Positions 16,696 through 26,753 of a stretch of DNA of 64,000 bases are shown piece by piece (positions within the stretch are counted from its first letter, which is position 1; each line of letters begins with the position of its first letter). The DNA lies in assembly GCA_964415865.1 (NCBI GenBank), contig CAYQBY010000004.1:1-64000 (forward strand), written 5' to 3'. The stretch comes from Thiopontia sp964415865. GTDB lineage: Bacteria; Pseudomonadota; Gammaproteobacteria; GCF-002020875. The notes beneath the pieces are model-generated. The model had not been told where the DNA came from, ran no database searches, and saw only the letters and a program-made list of their open reading frames with translations. The position numbers were made by a program, and so were the translations under genes.

Positions 16696-17547
16696 TTAAA
16701 CTGTGCTCAGAGGTGATCTATTAATCCCTCTAACCACAAAACCACTCCATTTTTCAGGTAGTTGTCCTCTAATTCGTTCGGCCTCTGCATGATCATTCAA
16801 TGCAACAAACAGGCAACTTCCTGTTCCGGTCATCCTTGCATCTCCAAATTTGGAGAGCCATTTCAGTGCCTCTCCAACCTCTGGATAGCGTGCAGTGACA
16901 ACAGGCTCGCAATCGTTCCTTCCACCATCGGCCACAGAGCCACGCAGAAAGCCGGCTATTTTCGCTTTTGGAGTGTTTCGTGTCAATTCTTTCGCTTGAA
17001 AAATATCTGCCGTTGAGACGGAGATTCCAGGGTCAACAACCAAATATGTGCGCTCTGGTGGATCAATTGGTACCAACTCTTCTCCAACCCCTTCTGCCCA
17101 TGCTGATTTTCCATAGATAAAGATCGGCACATCCGCCCCCAACTGCAGCCCTATTTCGGCAAGCTCATTCTCTGACAACTTGGTTGACCACAGGCCATTG
17201 AGGGCAACCAGAATTGTTGCGGCGTCCGAGCTTCCCCCTCCAAGACCACCACCAGCGGGGATCTGTTTATCTACATTTATTATTGCGCCAGATGTTGTAC
17301 CTGTATGTTTCTGCAGGGCTTTTGCTGCGTGCACCACCAGATCATCCTCTTCTCTAACGCCTTCGAGACCTGCTGGACGTCTGATTTCACCACTGTCTGT
17401 AATCTCAATTCTGATTTGATCCTGCAGATCAATAAACTGGAAGATGGTTTGCAGTTCATGGTAGCCATCATCACGGCGCCCTGTAACATGGAGAAAAAGA
17501 TTTAGTTTAGCTGGAGCAGGCCAGATAGTTTGTTGTTGAATTGTCAC
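16696..17547 (-). CDS. ispE: 4-diphosphocytidyl-2-C-methyl-D-erythritol kinase
   Basis: A 283-residue GHMP kinase of the MEP isoprenoid pathway. It has APAKLNLFLHVTGRRDDGYHEL at the N-terminus, the ATP loop PAGGGLGGGSSDAA and a C-terminal TGTGSCLF motif. It lies between lolB and tRNA-Gln with a 5-bp gap from lolB. Two further isoprenoid genes, ispA and dxs, are in a separate unit near 30 kb. Confidence 0.97.
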   Translation of the reverse strand: MTIQQQTIWPAPAKLNLFLHVTGRRDDGYHELQTIFQFIDLQDQIRIEITDSGEIRRPAGLEGVREEDDLVVHAAKALQKHTGTTSGAIINVDKQIPAGGGLGGGSSDAATILVALNGLWSTKLSENELAEIGLQLGADVPIFIYGKSAWAEGVGEELVPIDPPERTYLVVDPGISVSTADIFQAKELTRNTPKAKIAGFLRGSVADGGRNDCEPVVTARYPEVGEALKWLSKFGDARMTGTGSCLFVALNDHAEAERIRGQLPEKWSGFVVRGINRSPLSTV

Positions 17548-17552
17548 TCTCC

Positions 17553-18161
17553 CTACTGCCCAATCTGCCAGTTGGTTAACCTTAACTTGACGCGCATATC
17601 TCCTCTCTCTATCACCACCAATGCGGGAAGCTCCAGCTCTCCAACTCGCTGATATCGACGAACCTCAACACTCCAACCCGACTGCACCATAAGCTGGAGT
17701 CGGTTGTTTTCGTCCAGCACCATGGGGAGAGCCCTGGAGTTTGGATCAGGCAACCCTTTAACCCAATAACTCGCCTCCTCTACCGGAAACATCCACCCGC
17801 TAACCTCAAATAGTAGCTGCTCTGGATCATTACCCTTATAGACTCCTCCCTCACCGGTCGTTAACTCCACGCCTGCCGGCTCAATCCTGAGACTAAATGC
17901 TCCTGCACTCAAAACCCCGGTAAGATCCAGTTGTTGACTTACAGGGGTGTGTTGCCATAAGAATCCACTCTGCCCACCATCCAGTCCTGAACGGAATGCT
18001 ACACGCCCATCCACACTCCATCTCTGAATGGCATAAAGCTGTTGTTGCCGAATATTCCAGTCAACTACTGCAACCTCTTGCTGACGTTCCGGTGCAACCG
18101 AGCAACCGGCAATAAGCAGAGTTAGCACCCCATAAAGCAAGATGGAAAAAGTACGCAACAT
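17553..18161 (-). CDS. lolB: Outer-membrane lipoprotein receptor LolB
   Basis: A 202-residue lipoprotein. The signal peptide ends in the lipobox LIAGC (Cys about residue 20). The mature region has the LolB pattern QRWSVDGRVAFRSG, GFLWQH, and late GWSVEVRRY. LolB accepts lipoproteins from LolA at the outer membrane. It is 15 bp downstream of the TPR lipoprotein gene. Confidence 0.93.
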   Translation of the reverse strand: MLRTFSILLYGVLTLLIAGCSVAPERQQEVAVVDWNIRQQQLYAIQRWSVDGRVAFRSGLDGGQSGFLWQHTPVSQQLDLTGVLSAGAFSLRIEPAGVELTTGEGGVYKGNDPEQLLFEVSGWMFPVEEASYWVKGLPDPNSRALPMVLDENNRLQLMVQSGWSVEVRRYQRVGELELPALVVIERGDMRVKLRLTNWQIGQ

Positions 18162-18176
18162 AATAAACAGAAAAAA

Positions 18177-19901
18177 TTATTGTGAAAAACGTTCCAGAAT
18201 CTCAACTAACACCGGGTTGTTCTCATCCAGCTCTTTTGCAAGCGCCCAAACCTTGCTGGCCCCTTCCTGGTCTCCACTTACCCATCTTACCTCCCCCAGA
18301 TGGGCTGCCACCTCTGCATCCTGCTTGGCCTCTAGGGCGCGTGCCAAATAGTCTAGTGCATCTCCAATATTTCCCATCTTGTAGAGCACCCATCCCATAC
18401 TATCAAGCACATAGAAGTCATTTGGGCGTAGTGCAATTGCCTTTTCCAGATAACCTCTCGCCTCTTCATAACGAGTTGTCCGCAGGGTAAGGGTATAACC
18501 AAGCGCGTTCCATGCATGGTAATTTTTCGGATTTTTATCCAGGATTGTCCACAGATCTCGCTCCAAAATATCCAATTTACCTGCCATATCACCAGCCATC
18601 GCCCTGGTGTAGAGAATATCCTCATTTCCCGGACTCAGCTCCAGAGCCTGGCTGTAGATCTCAACCGCATCCGCATAGCGACCTGCCTCTTCCAACAGCC
18701 CACCTTCAAGCAACAAAACCTGGATACGTCTACGGCTATCATGTAGAGACAGACCACGGAGAATTGAGATGCCGGCATCAACATCAGACTCCGCAACCAG
18801 AGTTGACATCCGAATTCGTGCATTGAAGTAGATCAACCCATGGCTTACTGAGGCGTAGTGGGCAATTGCCTCGCGTCGATTACCAAGCCCCTCCTCCATC
18901 TCACCAAAGTAGTAGTTGGCCTTATCCTCCTGCCCTTCAATCTCCAGCAGGCGCGTCAGGAATGAACGAGCATGTTTATATTTTTTATTGCTGAGGTGAA
19001 CCAGCACAATTGAGCTCAAAATTTCTGCAGAACGGGGACGAATATCCAGTGCGCTCTCAAACTGGATCACTGCCTCATAATCCCTGCCCTGAGCTAGTAG
19101 GGCCTGTCCGTAACGAATAAAGATATCTGCGTCATCGGGGAACTCCTCAACCTGCTCCTCGAGAAAACTTAATACTTCTTTGGTTCCTCCCAGAGACTCC
19201 AGAATAGAGACTCGCAACACAACTGCCTTACCCCATCCAGGACGCAGACTCAGAGCGCGATCAACTGACTCCATTGCTTTTTCTGGTTTTTTTGTCTTGG
19301 TGTAGTACCAGGCCTGTACATACCATGCCTCCGGTATTTTGATGGAGCGTCGCACCAACTCATGCAACACCTGACTGGCAGCCGCTTTATCCGGCTCTTT
19401 TCTTAACTGCTCCGCTATCAGCAGAAACGCATCAAGCACACCACGATCCGGTTCTTCTTTTTTCAGCTCAATTATTTTCTCGAAGTGTCTGACCGCCACA
19501 TCTGGTTGATGATTACGCAGTAGCAAGGCCCCCATGATTCTTCTGGCATCAATACTATCAGGGTCACGCTCGACCCAGGTTTCAGTAGAGCTTATGGTTC
19601 GTGCAACATCCTGGCTATGAATGGAGAGGCGAGCACCACGCTCTGCAATTGCCGGATGATCACTCTGTCCGGTTGCACGTCTGTAATATTCATAGGTTGA
19701 TTTATGATCCCCACGTCGCGCGGAGATCTCTGCGGTCAATACATTAAACAGCAAGCTGTCTCCAGGCTCATGGGCAGAAGGAGCAACTACACTGCTTTGA
19801 GGCTCCGCCAGAGTGCTGGTCATACTTGCGCATCCAGCCAGTAGTGCCGATAGAGTAAGGACCAGAATCTGCAATATTGAATTCACTCTAAAAAATACCA
19901 T
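18177..19901 (-). CDS. TPR-repeat lipoprotein
   Basis: About 574 residues from the chosen ATG at 19901, which places the signal peptide (VNSILQILVLTLSALLAGC) at the N-terminus with lipobox LLAGC. An upstream in-frame ATG (19949) would prepend 16 polar residues. The mature protein is a series of tetratricopeptide repeats from about residue 60 to the end (for example AWNALGYTLTLRTTRYEEA and FYVLDSMGWVLYKMGNIGDA). Such proteins usually scaffold envelope complexes. Its position just upstream of lolB is common in gammaproteobacteria. Specific function unknown. Confidence 0.85.
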   Translation of the reverse strand: MVFFRVNSILQILVLTLSALLAGCASMTSTLAEPQSSVVAPSAHEPGDSLLFNVLTAEISARRGDHKSTYEYYRRATGQSDHPAIAERGARLSIHSQDVARTISSTETWVERDPDSIDARRIMGALLLRNHQPDVAVRHFEKIIELKKEEPDRGVLDAFLLIAEQLRKEPDKAAASQVLHELVRRSIKIPEAWYVQAWYYTKTKKPEKAMESVDRALSLRPGWGKAVVLRVSILESLGGTKEVLSFLEEQVEEFPDDADIFIRYGQALLAQGRDYEAVIQFESALDIRPRSAEILSSIVLVHLSNKKYKHARSFLTRLLEIEGQEDKANYYFGEMEEGLGNRREAIAHYASVSHGLIYFNARIRMSTLVAESDVDAGISILRGLSLHDSRRRIQVLLLEGGLLEEAGRYADAVEIYSQALELSPGNEDILYTRAMAGDMAGKLDILERDLWTILDKNPKNYHAWNALGYTLTLRTTRYEEARGYLEKAIALRPNDFYVLDSMGWVLYKMGNIGDALDYLARALEAKQDAEVAAHLGEVRWVSGDQEGASKVWALAKELDENNPVLVEILERFSQ

Positions 19902-20022
19902 CCGTTCGCTTGATATCCCAGAGTACCATGAAGAATCAGGCAAATGCATCTATTCATTCTTGTGTTTTCTAGAGGAATCAATCAAAATTCCACCCAATTG
20001 AGGAGAGACAGAACAAAACACC

Positions 20023-21279
20023 ATGACACTGCTTGCATTTGGGATCAATCACAAGACAGCTCCTGTTGATATTCGGGAGAAGGTCTCCTTTGCTCCGGAG
20101 AAAATTCCACACGCCCTCAAGGATCTGACCTCCAACTCCGACTTTAATGAGGCAGCCATCCTCTCTACCTGTAATCGTACAGAGATCTACTGTGGGATGA
20201 AGGATTACAATGAGAACAGGGTTGTCGAGTGGCTCAGTGACTTTCATCGTCTGGAGAGCACCAAGGTAAAACCATATACCTATATGCATCCTGACCATGA
20301 TGCAGTACGCCATATGTTGCGTGTCGCCAGCGGACTTGACTCTCTGGTTCTGGGTGAGCCTCAGATTCTTGGACAGATGAAGACTGCATTCACTGCTGCA
20401 AATGAGGCAGGGACAACCGGGAAAATTCTTAATCGTCTATTCCAGCACACATTCAAGTCTGCCAAACAGGTGCGTACCGATACGGCCATTGGCAGTAGCC
20501 CGGTATCTGTGGCCTTTGCGGCTGTCTCTCTGGGAAAGCAGATTTTTGGTGACCTGAGCGGAAAAACAGTCTTATTGATTGGAGCAGGCGAAACCATCGA
20601 GTTAGCGGCTCGTCACCTTCATGAACAGGGGATTGGACGCATGATTGTCGCCAACAGGACTGTCGAGAAGGCTCACAAGTTAACGGAAGAGTTTGGTGGG
20701 TATGCAATTGCACTGACTGAGATCTCCGACCATCTGAGTGAGGCAGATATTGTGATCTCCTCTACTGCCAGCCCTCTCCCCATTCTTGGAAAAGGTGCTG
20801 TGGAGAGTGCTCTCAAGGATCGTCGTCATCGCCCCATGTTTATGGTGGATATTGCAGTCCCGCGCGATATTGAGCCGGAGGTGGATAATCTTGAGGATGT
20901 CTATCTATACACAGTTGATGATCTGCAAGAGGTGATTCAGGAGAACATGAAATCCCGTCAGGATGCAGCCAAACAGGCCGAAGAGATTATTGACACACAG
21001 GTCATCCATTTTATGGACTGGGTCGATGCACAGGGATCTGTCTCCACTATTCGTGCCTTTCGCGCACAGGCTGATCGTACTCGTGAAGAGATGCTGAACA
21101 AATCCAAAAGAATGTTGGCAGCCGGTGAGGATCCCAAACATATTATTGATGTCCTGGCACATCAGCTGACTAATAAACTTATCCATGCCCCATGCAGTCA
21201 GCTCAGAACTGCCGGCAACGATGAACGCAGTATCCTGATTGATGCCACCCGCACCCTGTTTGATCTAGACAACCATTAG
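20023..21279 (+). CDS. hemA: Glutamyl-tRNA reductase
   Basis: A 418-residue enzyme reducing Glu-tRNA to glutamate-1-semialdehyde, the first step of C5 heme synthesis. It shows GINHKTAPVDIREK at the start, the catalytic Cys in STCNRTEIY (about C50), SLVLGEPQILGQMK, the NADPH-site GAGETIELAARHL and a C-terminal dimerisation helix. It is divergent from the TPR lipoprotein and heads hemA-prfA-prmC-moeB-JAMM. Confidence 0.98.
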   Translation: MTLLAFGINHKTAPVDIREKVSFAPEKIPHALKDLTSNSDFNEAAILSTCNRTEIYCGMKDYNENRVVEWLSDFHRLESTKVKPYTYMHPDHDAVRHMLRVASGLDSLVLGEPQILGQMKTAFTAANEAGTTGKILNRLFQHTFKSAKQVRTDTAIGSSPVSVAFAAVSLGKQIFGDLSGKTVLLIGAGETIELAARHLHEQGIGRMIVANRTVEKAHKLTEEFGGYAIALTEISDHLSEADIVISSTASPLPILGKGAVESALKDRRHRPMFMVDIAVPRDIEPEVDNLEDVYLYTVDDLQEVIQENMKSRQDAAKQAEEIIDTQVIHFMDWVDAQGSVSTIRAFRAQADRTREEMLNKSKRMLAAGEDPKHIIDVLAHQLTNKLIHAPCSQLRTAGNDERSILIDATRTLFDLDNH

Positions 21280-21364
21280 CTGCTTTTTTATTTTTCCGGC
21301 TCGCTGCTGTCAGGTTTGAGCTGTTCTCACTGCTACACCCCTCTCCACACAGACAAACAACCCC

Positions 21365-22453
21365 ATGAAAGATTCGATTCTTCTAAAGCTGGACAACCTC
21401 AGTGCTCGACTTGAGGAGCTCAATGCGCTGCTTTCCGATCCCGAGACAATCAATAACAATAATCGGTTTCGCATCCTCTCCCAGGAGCATGCCCAGGTTA
21501 CCCCGGTTGTCTCGATCTATGAGCAGTATAAACAGATCCAGGATGATATTGAGGCCGCCAAAGAGATGCGGAATGAGAGTGATCCAGAGATGCGGGAGAT
21601 GGCTGCAGAGGAGCTGGCTATTGCAACAGAGAGCGAGAGCGAACTGGAGCTTGAGTTACAAAAACTACTTCTGCCGAAAGACCCAAAGGATGAGAGCAAC
21701 ATTTTTCTTGAGGTACGTGCGGGTACAGGTGGAGATGAAGCGGCGATATTTGCTGGAGATCTGTTTCGTATGTATGCCCGCTACGCAGAACAGCGACGCT
21801 GGCAACTGGAGATCATGAACCAGAATGAGGGTGAGCATGGCGGTTACAAGGAGATTATTGCCCGCATTGTGGGTAAGGGCGCCTATTCACGCCTCAAGTT
21901 CGAATCTGGTGCACACCGTGTGCAGCGAGTGCCAGAGACGGAATCACAGGGGCGAGTACACACATCTGCTGCAACTGTCGCAATACTTCCAGAGGTTGAG
22001 GAGATTGATCATATCGAGATCAACACCAGCGACCTGAAGATTGATACCTTCCGTGCCTCTGGTGCAGGAGGTCAGCATGTCAACAAGACCGACTCTGCAA
22101 TTCGCATTACTCATCTCCCAACAGGGGTAGTTGTTGAGTGCCAGGATGAGCGTTCTCAGCATAAAAACAAGGCGCGAGCCATGACCCTGCTCTCATCCCG
22201 ACTACTTACCGCGGAACGGGATAAACAGAGTGCAGAGGAGGCAGAAAACAGACGTAATCTGGTTGGTAGTGGTGATCGTTCTGAACGAATCAGAACCTAT
22301 AACTTTCCTCAAGGAAGAGTCACTGACCACCGCATCAACCTGACTCTGTACAAGCTGGATGAGATCATGATGGGTAATCTTGACCATATTATTGAACCAT
22401 TGATCAATGAGCATCAGGCCGATCAGTTGGCGGCTCTTGCCAACGAGAGTTAA
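21365..22453 (+). CDS. prfA: Peptide chain release factor 1
   Basis: A 362-residue class I release factor for UAA and UAG codons. The GGQ motif is in [15 protein letters not shown], preceded by the RF1 core [21 protein letters not shown]. The PxT-type codon-recognition region ([18 protein letters not shown]) is intact. It overlaps prmC through TAATG at 22451, matching their enzyme-substrate relation: PrmC methylates the GGQ glutamine. Confidence 0.98.
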   Translation: MKDSILLKLDNLSARLEELNALLSDPETINNNNRFRILSQEHAQVTPVVSIYEQYKQIQDDIEAAKEMRNESDPEMREMAAEELAIATESESELELELQKLLLPKDPKDESNIFLEVRAGTGGDEAAIFAGDLFRMYARYAEQRRWQLEIMNQNEGEHGGYKEIIARIVGKGAYSRLKFESGAHRVQRVPETESQGRVHTSAATVAILPEVEEIDHIEINTSDLKIDTFRASGAGGQHVNKTDSAIRITHLPTGVVVECQDERSQHKNKARAMTLLSSRLLTAERDKQSAEEAENRRNLVGSGDRSERIRTYNFPQGRVTDHRINLTLYKLDEIMMGNLDHIIEPLINEHQADQLAALANES

Positions 22454-23301
22454 TGACAACAGTTAGGCAGGCTCTGCAGCAGGCTTACAGCCAGCTTCTC
22501 CAGTCAGGGTCTGATACGTCCCATCTGGATAGTGAGATTATTCTTGGTAAGGCAATAGGGAAAAGCCGCACCTGGCTCCACACCTGGCCAGAATCATCTA
22601 TTGATGATGCCGATTACAATCTTTTTGTGAGCCTTATACAGCGTCGTGCAGATGGTGAACCTGTGGCCCATATTGTTAACAAACAGGATTTTTGGTCACT
22701 GACTCTCAAGGTAACAGCAGACACACTTATTCCAAGACCAGAAACAGAGGTTATGGTTGAACAGGCACTTGAATTCATCCCCCGCAATAGTGGATGGAGA
22801 GTTGCCGATATGGGTACCGGAAGTGGAGCTATTGCAATTGCGATTGCGAGTGAACGACCTGATAGCACTGTTATTGCCACAGACAGATCTAGTGCAGCTC
22901 TGAGCGTTGCAAAAGAGAATGGCGCAGACCACAATCTGCATAATATTGAGTTCAGAGAGGGAGAGTGGTTTGCTCCATTTAGTGATAGCGAACCTCCATA
23001 CCAGATGATTCTCTCAAACCCTCCATATGTAGCCCAGGAAGATCCACATCTTGGTGAGGGTGATCTCCGTTATGAGTCAGATACAGCCCTGGTGTCAGGA
23101 GAGGATGGGGTCGATGACCTCAGCTATCTGATAAGTAATGCGGAAATTTATCTGGCATCCAACGGAATTCTTATGGTTGAACATGGATACGACCAGGGAA
23201 AAAAGGTACGCTCCCTGTTTAAACAAAACAACTTTTCAGGAGTCACAACCCTGCACGACCTTGCCGGGTTAGAACGAATAAGTTATGGCACTAGAGTCTG
23301 A
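22453..23301 (+). CDS. prmC: Release factor glutamine methyltransferase
   Basis: A 282-residue SAM-dependent N5-glutamine methyltransferase. It has an N-terminal helical RF-binding domain (1-80), the SAM motif VADMGTGSGAIAIAIA and the catalytic NPPY in LSNPPYVAQEDPHL. It starts inside the prfA stop and ends 17 bp inside moeB. Confidence 0.97.
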   Translation: MTTVRQALQQAYSQLLQSGSDTSHLDSEIILGKAIGKSRTWLHTWPESSIDDADYNLFVSLIQRRADGEPVAHIVNKQDFWSLTLKVTADTLIPRPETEVMVEQALEFIPRNSGWRVADMGTGSGAIAIAIASERPDSTVIATDRSSAALSVAKENGADHNLHNIEFREGEWFAPFSDSEPPYQMILSNPPYVAQEDPHLGEGDLRYESDTALVSGEDGVDDLSYLISNAEIYLASNGILMVEHGYDQGKKVRSLFKQNNFSGVTTLHDLAGLERISYGTRV

Positions 23302-24043
23302 TAACGAATTATTGCGATACAGTCGCCAGATTATGCTTCCCCAGGTTGGGACAGAGGGGCAGGAGCGCCTACTCAATGCAAACATTCTAATTGTTGGCAT
23401 GGGTGGACTTGGTGCCCCTGCGGCAATATATCTTGCTGCTGCTGGAGCCGGACATCTGACTCTGGTGGATTTTGATGAGGTTGATTTATCCAATCTACAG
23501 CGACAGATTGTTCATACCACTGCAGATATCGGGAGACCAAAGGTAGATTCAGCAAAAGAGTCCCTGCTCAAGCTAAACCCGGAAATCAGAATCACCACAA
23601 TCAATAGACGCCTATCTGCCGAGGAGATGGAGGCAGAGATCAGTAAGGTTAATCTAGTAATGGATTGCAGTGATAACTTTACTACCAGATTTGCGGTAAA
23701 TGATGCGTGTGTAAGACAGAAAACCCCTCTGGTCTCTGGTGCAGCAATCCGTATGGAGGGACAGATATCCGTATTCAGGCCAGACCAGAAAAACAGGCCA
23801 TGCTATCGCTGTCTCTACAAAGGAGGAGATGAATTGGATGAAACCTGTACTCAAACTGGTGTACTGGCACCTCTGGTTGGAATTATCGGTAGCATGCAGG
23901 CACTGGAGGCGATGAAGATCATCATGAATATAGGTGAGACCCTTAATGGCAAGCTGATGTTGCTTGATGCACTCACCATGGAGTGGCGAACCCTCAAGCT
24001 TCCAAAGGATCCGGAGTGTCGCTCATGTAGCGATCGTGACTGA
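23285..24043 (+). CDS. moeB: E1-like adenylyltransferase, MoeB/ThiF/HesA family
   Basis: A 252-residue cytosolic enzyme that adenylates the C-terminal Gly of a ubiquitin-like sulfur carrier. It has NELLRYSRQIMLPQVG at the start, ATP loop GMGGLGAP (38-45), DEVDLSNLQRQI, and the zinc-binding Cys pairs CYRC and CRSC. An ETCTQTGVLAP segment provides a Cys at the adduct position. MoaD or ThiS is not nearby, so the partner is unknown; molybdopterin synthase activation is the default reading. It overlaps prmC and precedes a JAMM peptidase by 12 bp. Confidence 0.88.
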   Translation: MALESDNELLRYSRQIMLPQVGTEGQERLLNANILIVGMGGLGAPAAIYLAAAGAGHLTLVDFDEVDLSNLQRQIVHTTADIGRPKVDSAKESLLKLNPEIRITTINRRLSAEEMEAEISKVNLVMDCSDNFTTRFAVNDACVRQKTPLVSGAAIRMEGQISVFRPDQKNRPCYRCLYKGGDELDETCTQTGVLAPLVGIIGSMQALEAMKIIMNIGETLNGKLMLLDALTMEWRTLKLPKDPECRSCSDRD

Positions 24044-24055
24044 GAGGTCGACGCA

Positions 24056-24460
24056 ATGAGTAACCATATTCCAAGACAACTGGCTGTACAGCTACTTGCA
24101 GAGGCACAGAAAAATCCTGAACAGGAGGTCTGCGGACTGATTGGTGGAGTTGGCAATGCTGCATCGAGGATATACCCCATTACCAACATAGCCTCACACC
24201 CAGAATCCCTATTTGAGATGGATCCACAAGAACAGATTGGGGCAACAAGAGAGATCAGAGATAACGGAGAGTCATTATGGGCAATCTACCACTCTCACCC
24301 CCATGCACCTGCAGCGCCCTCTCACAAGGATCTAACAGACGCTGCCTATCCAGACGCTCTATACCTTGTGATCTCACTAAATACTGAGGGTGTTCTGGAG
24401 ATGCGTGGATACAGAATGCAAACTGGCAACTTCATAGAGGTTGCTCTGGAGACAGTGTAG
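24056..24460 (+). CDS. JAMM/M67 family metallopeptidase
   Basis: A 134-residue Mov34/JAB-domain protein with a complete zinc motif: E24 in QEVCGLIGG, H79 and H81 in YHSHPH, S89 and D92 in APSHKD. Stand-alone bacterial members trim or cleave ubiquitin-like sulfur carriers, for example Mec+ acting on CysO in cysteine synthesis. Placement behind moeB fits such a sulfur-carrier route. Its stop is 4 bp from the converging parC stop. Confidence 0.9.
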   Translation: MSNHIPRQLAVQLLAEAQKNPEQEVCGLIGGVGNAASRIYPITNIASHPESLFEMDPQEQIGATREIRDNGESLWAIYHSHPHAPAAPSHKDLTDAAYPDALYLVISLNTEGVLEMRGYRMQTGNFIEVALETV

Positions 24461-24464
24461 ATCT

Positions 24465-26717
24465 CTACTTGATCCCTGCCAGCAGCCCTTCCACTCTCTG
24501 GAATCCACGCGGCAATTTACTACCCCTACGCCCACGCTCTCCGTAATAATTTTCCAGATCAGATGGCCTCAATTTTAGTGTGCGCTTCCCTGAGACTACG
24601 GTAAGACCGTCGCCCTCACCCAGAACAGCAACACCTGCCACAAACTCCTCTCTACCCTCCACCCTTTTGGATGGAATACCTATCATCTTGTTACCCTTGC
24701 CCTTGGCCATCTCAGGTAGCTCACTGAACGGGAACAGCAGCAGCCTCCCCTCGTTACTGGCAACTGCCAACCACTGTGCATTCTCAACAACAGTGACCAC
24801 CTGCATCGCCTCTGCCCCTTTGGGTGGGCGAAGAAATGCCTTGCCTGCCTTTTTGTTAGAGGAGAGGTCTCCAATAGTTGCAATAAAACCGTAACCAGCA
24901 TCTGAGGCGATCAAGATCTTCTGCTCTACAGCCCCCCCAACAACATCGATAAATCTCTCACCAGATGGCGGAGAGAGGCGTCCGGTCAACGGCTCTCCCT
25001 GACCTCTGGCAGAAGGCAGGGTACTTGCCTGAACGGTGTAACTTCTGCCTGACGAACCAAGAAAGTAGATTGGTTGATTGCTACGGCCATTACTGGATGC
25101 CAGATAGCCATCTCCACTCTTGTAGTTAAGTGTCTCCGCATCTACATCATGTCCCTTTGCGGCACGTACCCACCCTTTTTCAGAGAGTACGATTGTCACT
25201 GGATCAGAGGGGACAAGACTTGATGGATCGATCGCCTGTGCACTCTCACGCGTCACAATCGGTGAACGTCGCTCATCGCCATACTTTTCTGCGTCGGCGG
25301 TAATCTCTTTACGAATCATGGTACGCAGGCGACGAGTTGAACCCAGAACCTGTTCAAGCTTCTGACGCTCATCCTCAAGCTCTTCCTGCTCACCTTTTAT
25401 CTTTACCTCCTCCAGTTTTGCCAAGTGGCGAAGCTTCAGGTCCAGAATAGCATCAGCCTGAATCTCGCTAATCTTGAAGCGTTTCATCAATACTGGACGC
25501 GGCTTGTCCTCACTGCGAATAATTGCAATCACCTCATCAATATTCAGATAGGCTATCAACAGCCCCTCAAGGATATGGAGCCGTTGTAGCACCTTCTCCA
25601 GACGATGTTCAAGACGGCGACGCACAGTCTGTTCACGAAACTCCAACCACTCCTTCAGCAGTTTGTGGATCCCCTTAACCCCTGGACGTCCATCAATCCC
25701 GATCATGTTGAGATTGACTCTATAGGTGCGCTCAAGATCAGTGGTTGCAAAGAGATGTGACATTAACTGTTCAACATCGACCCGATTGGAGCGTGGCACC
25801 ACAACCAGTCTGGTTGGGTTCTCATGATCTGACTCATCCCGCAGGTCATCAACCATTGGTAACTTCTTGGAGCGCATCTGGGTGGCAACCTGCTCCAGAA
25901 TCTTGTTACCCGACACCTGGTGCGGTAGTGCAGTAATCACAATATCACCGCCCTCTTTCTCCCAGACAGCGCGCATACGAATGGAGCCATGTCCGCTGCG
26001 ATAGATCTCCTGTATATCCTCCTTGGGTGTAATAATCTCTGCATCAGTTGGATAGTCAGGGCCCTGGATATGCTCCAGCAGATCATCAATTGTCGCCTTG
26101 CGATTCTCCAACAGACGAATACAGGCTGATGCTACTTCTCGCAGATTATGCGGCGGAATATCTGTTGCCATTCCCACCGCAATACCAGAGCCGCCATTCA
26201 GCAGAATATTTGGCAGACGTGCAGGCAGTAAAACTGGCTCTTTTAATGTCCCGTCAAAATTGGGTTGCCACTCCACAGTTCCCATTCCCAGCTCACCCAG
26301 CAACAACTCTGAATAACGGGTCAGGCGTGACTCGGTATAGCGCATGGCCGCAAAGGATTTGGGATCATCCGGAGAACCCCAGTTGCCCTGCCCATCAATC
26401 AATGGATAACGATATGAGAAGTTCTGTGCCATCAACACCATCGCCTCATAGGCTGCAGAGTCACCATGAGGATGGAATTTTCCCAGTACATCACCAACTG
26501 TTCTGGCTGATTTCTTGAATTTAGCTGTGGCAGATAGACCCAGCTCTGACATTGCATATACAATGCGACGCTGTACCGGCTTCAATCCATCTCCAACATG
26601 AGGCAGTGCCCTGTCAAGAATGACGTACATGGAGTAATCCAGATAAGCCTTCTCGGTAAACTCACTGAGTGGAAGTTGCTCCACACCCTCCATCTCTATA
26701 TCTATTGTTTCGCTCAT
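24465..26717 (-). CDS. parC: DNA topoisomerase IV subunit A
   Basis: A 750-residue type IIA topoisomerase subunit. It has [20 protein letters not shown] at the start, the quinolone-region segment [13 protein letters not shown] and the catalytic Tyr in [10 protein letters not shown] (about Y120). Length is nearly that of E. coli ParC (752). A short C-terminal beta-pinwheel without the GyrA box supports ParC over GyrA. It is 36 bp downstream of parE. Confidence 0.96.
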   Translation of the reverse strand: MSETIDIEMEGVEQLPLSEFTEKAYLDYSMYVILDRALPHVGDGLKPVQRRIVYAMSELGLSATAKFKKSARTVGDVLGKFHPHGDSAAYEAMVLMAQNFSYRYPLIDGQGNWGSPDDPKSFAAMRYTESRLTRYSELLLGELGMGTVEWQPNFDGTLKEPVLLPARLPNILLNGGSGIAVGMATDIPPHNLREVASACIRLLENRKATIDDLLEHIQGPDYPTDAEIITPKEDIQEIYRSGHGSIRMRAVWEKEGGDIVITALPHQVSGNKILEQVATQMRSKKLPMVDDLRDESDHENPTRLVVVPRSNRVDVEQLMSHLFATTDLERTYRVNLNMIGIDGRPGVKGIHKLLKEWLEFREQTVRRRLEHRLEKVLQRLHILEGLLIAYLNIDEVIAIIRSEDKPRPVLMKRFKISEIQADAILDLKLRHLAKLEEVKIKGEQEELEDERQKLEQVLGSTRRLRTMIRKEITADAEKYGDERRSPIVTRESAQAIDPSSLVPSDPVTIVLSEKGWVRAAKGHDVDAETLNYKSGDGYLASSNGRSNQPIYFLGSSGRSYTVQASTLPSARGQGEPLTGRLSPPSGERFIDVVGGAVEQKILIASDAGYGFIATIGDLSSNKKAGKAFLRPPKGAEAMQVVTVVENAQWLAVASNEGRLLLFPFSELPEMAKGKGNKMIGIPSKRVEGREEFVAGVAVLGEGDGLTVVSGKRTLKLRPSDLENYYGERGRRGSKLPRGFQRVEGLLAGIK

Positions 26718-26753
26718 CTATTCAGTTCCAGAACTATCCATAACTTGCGGCCA

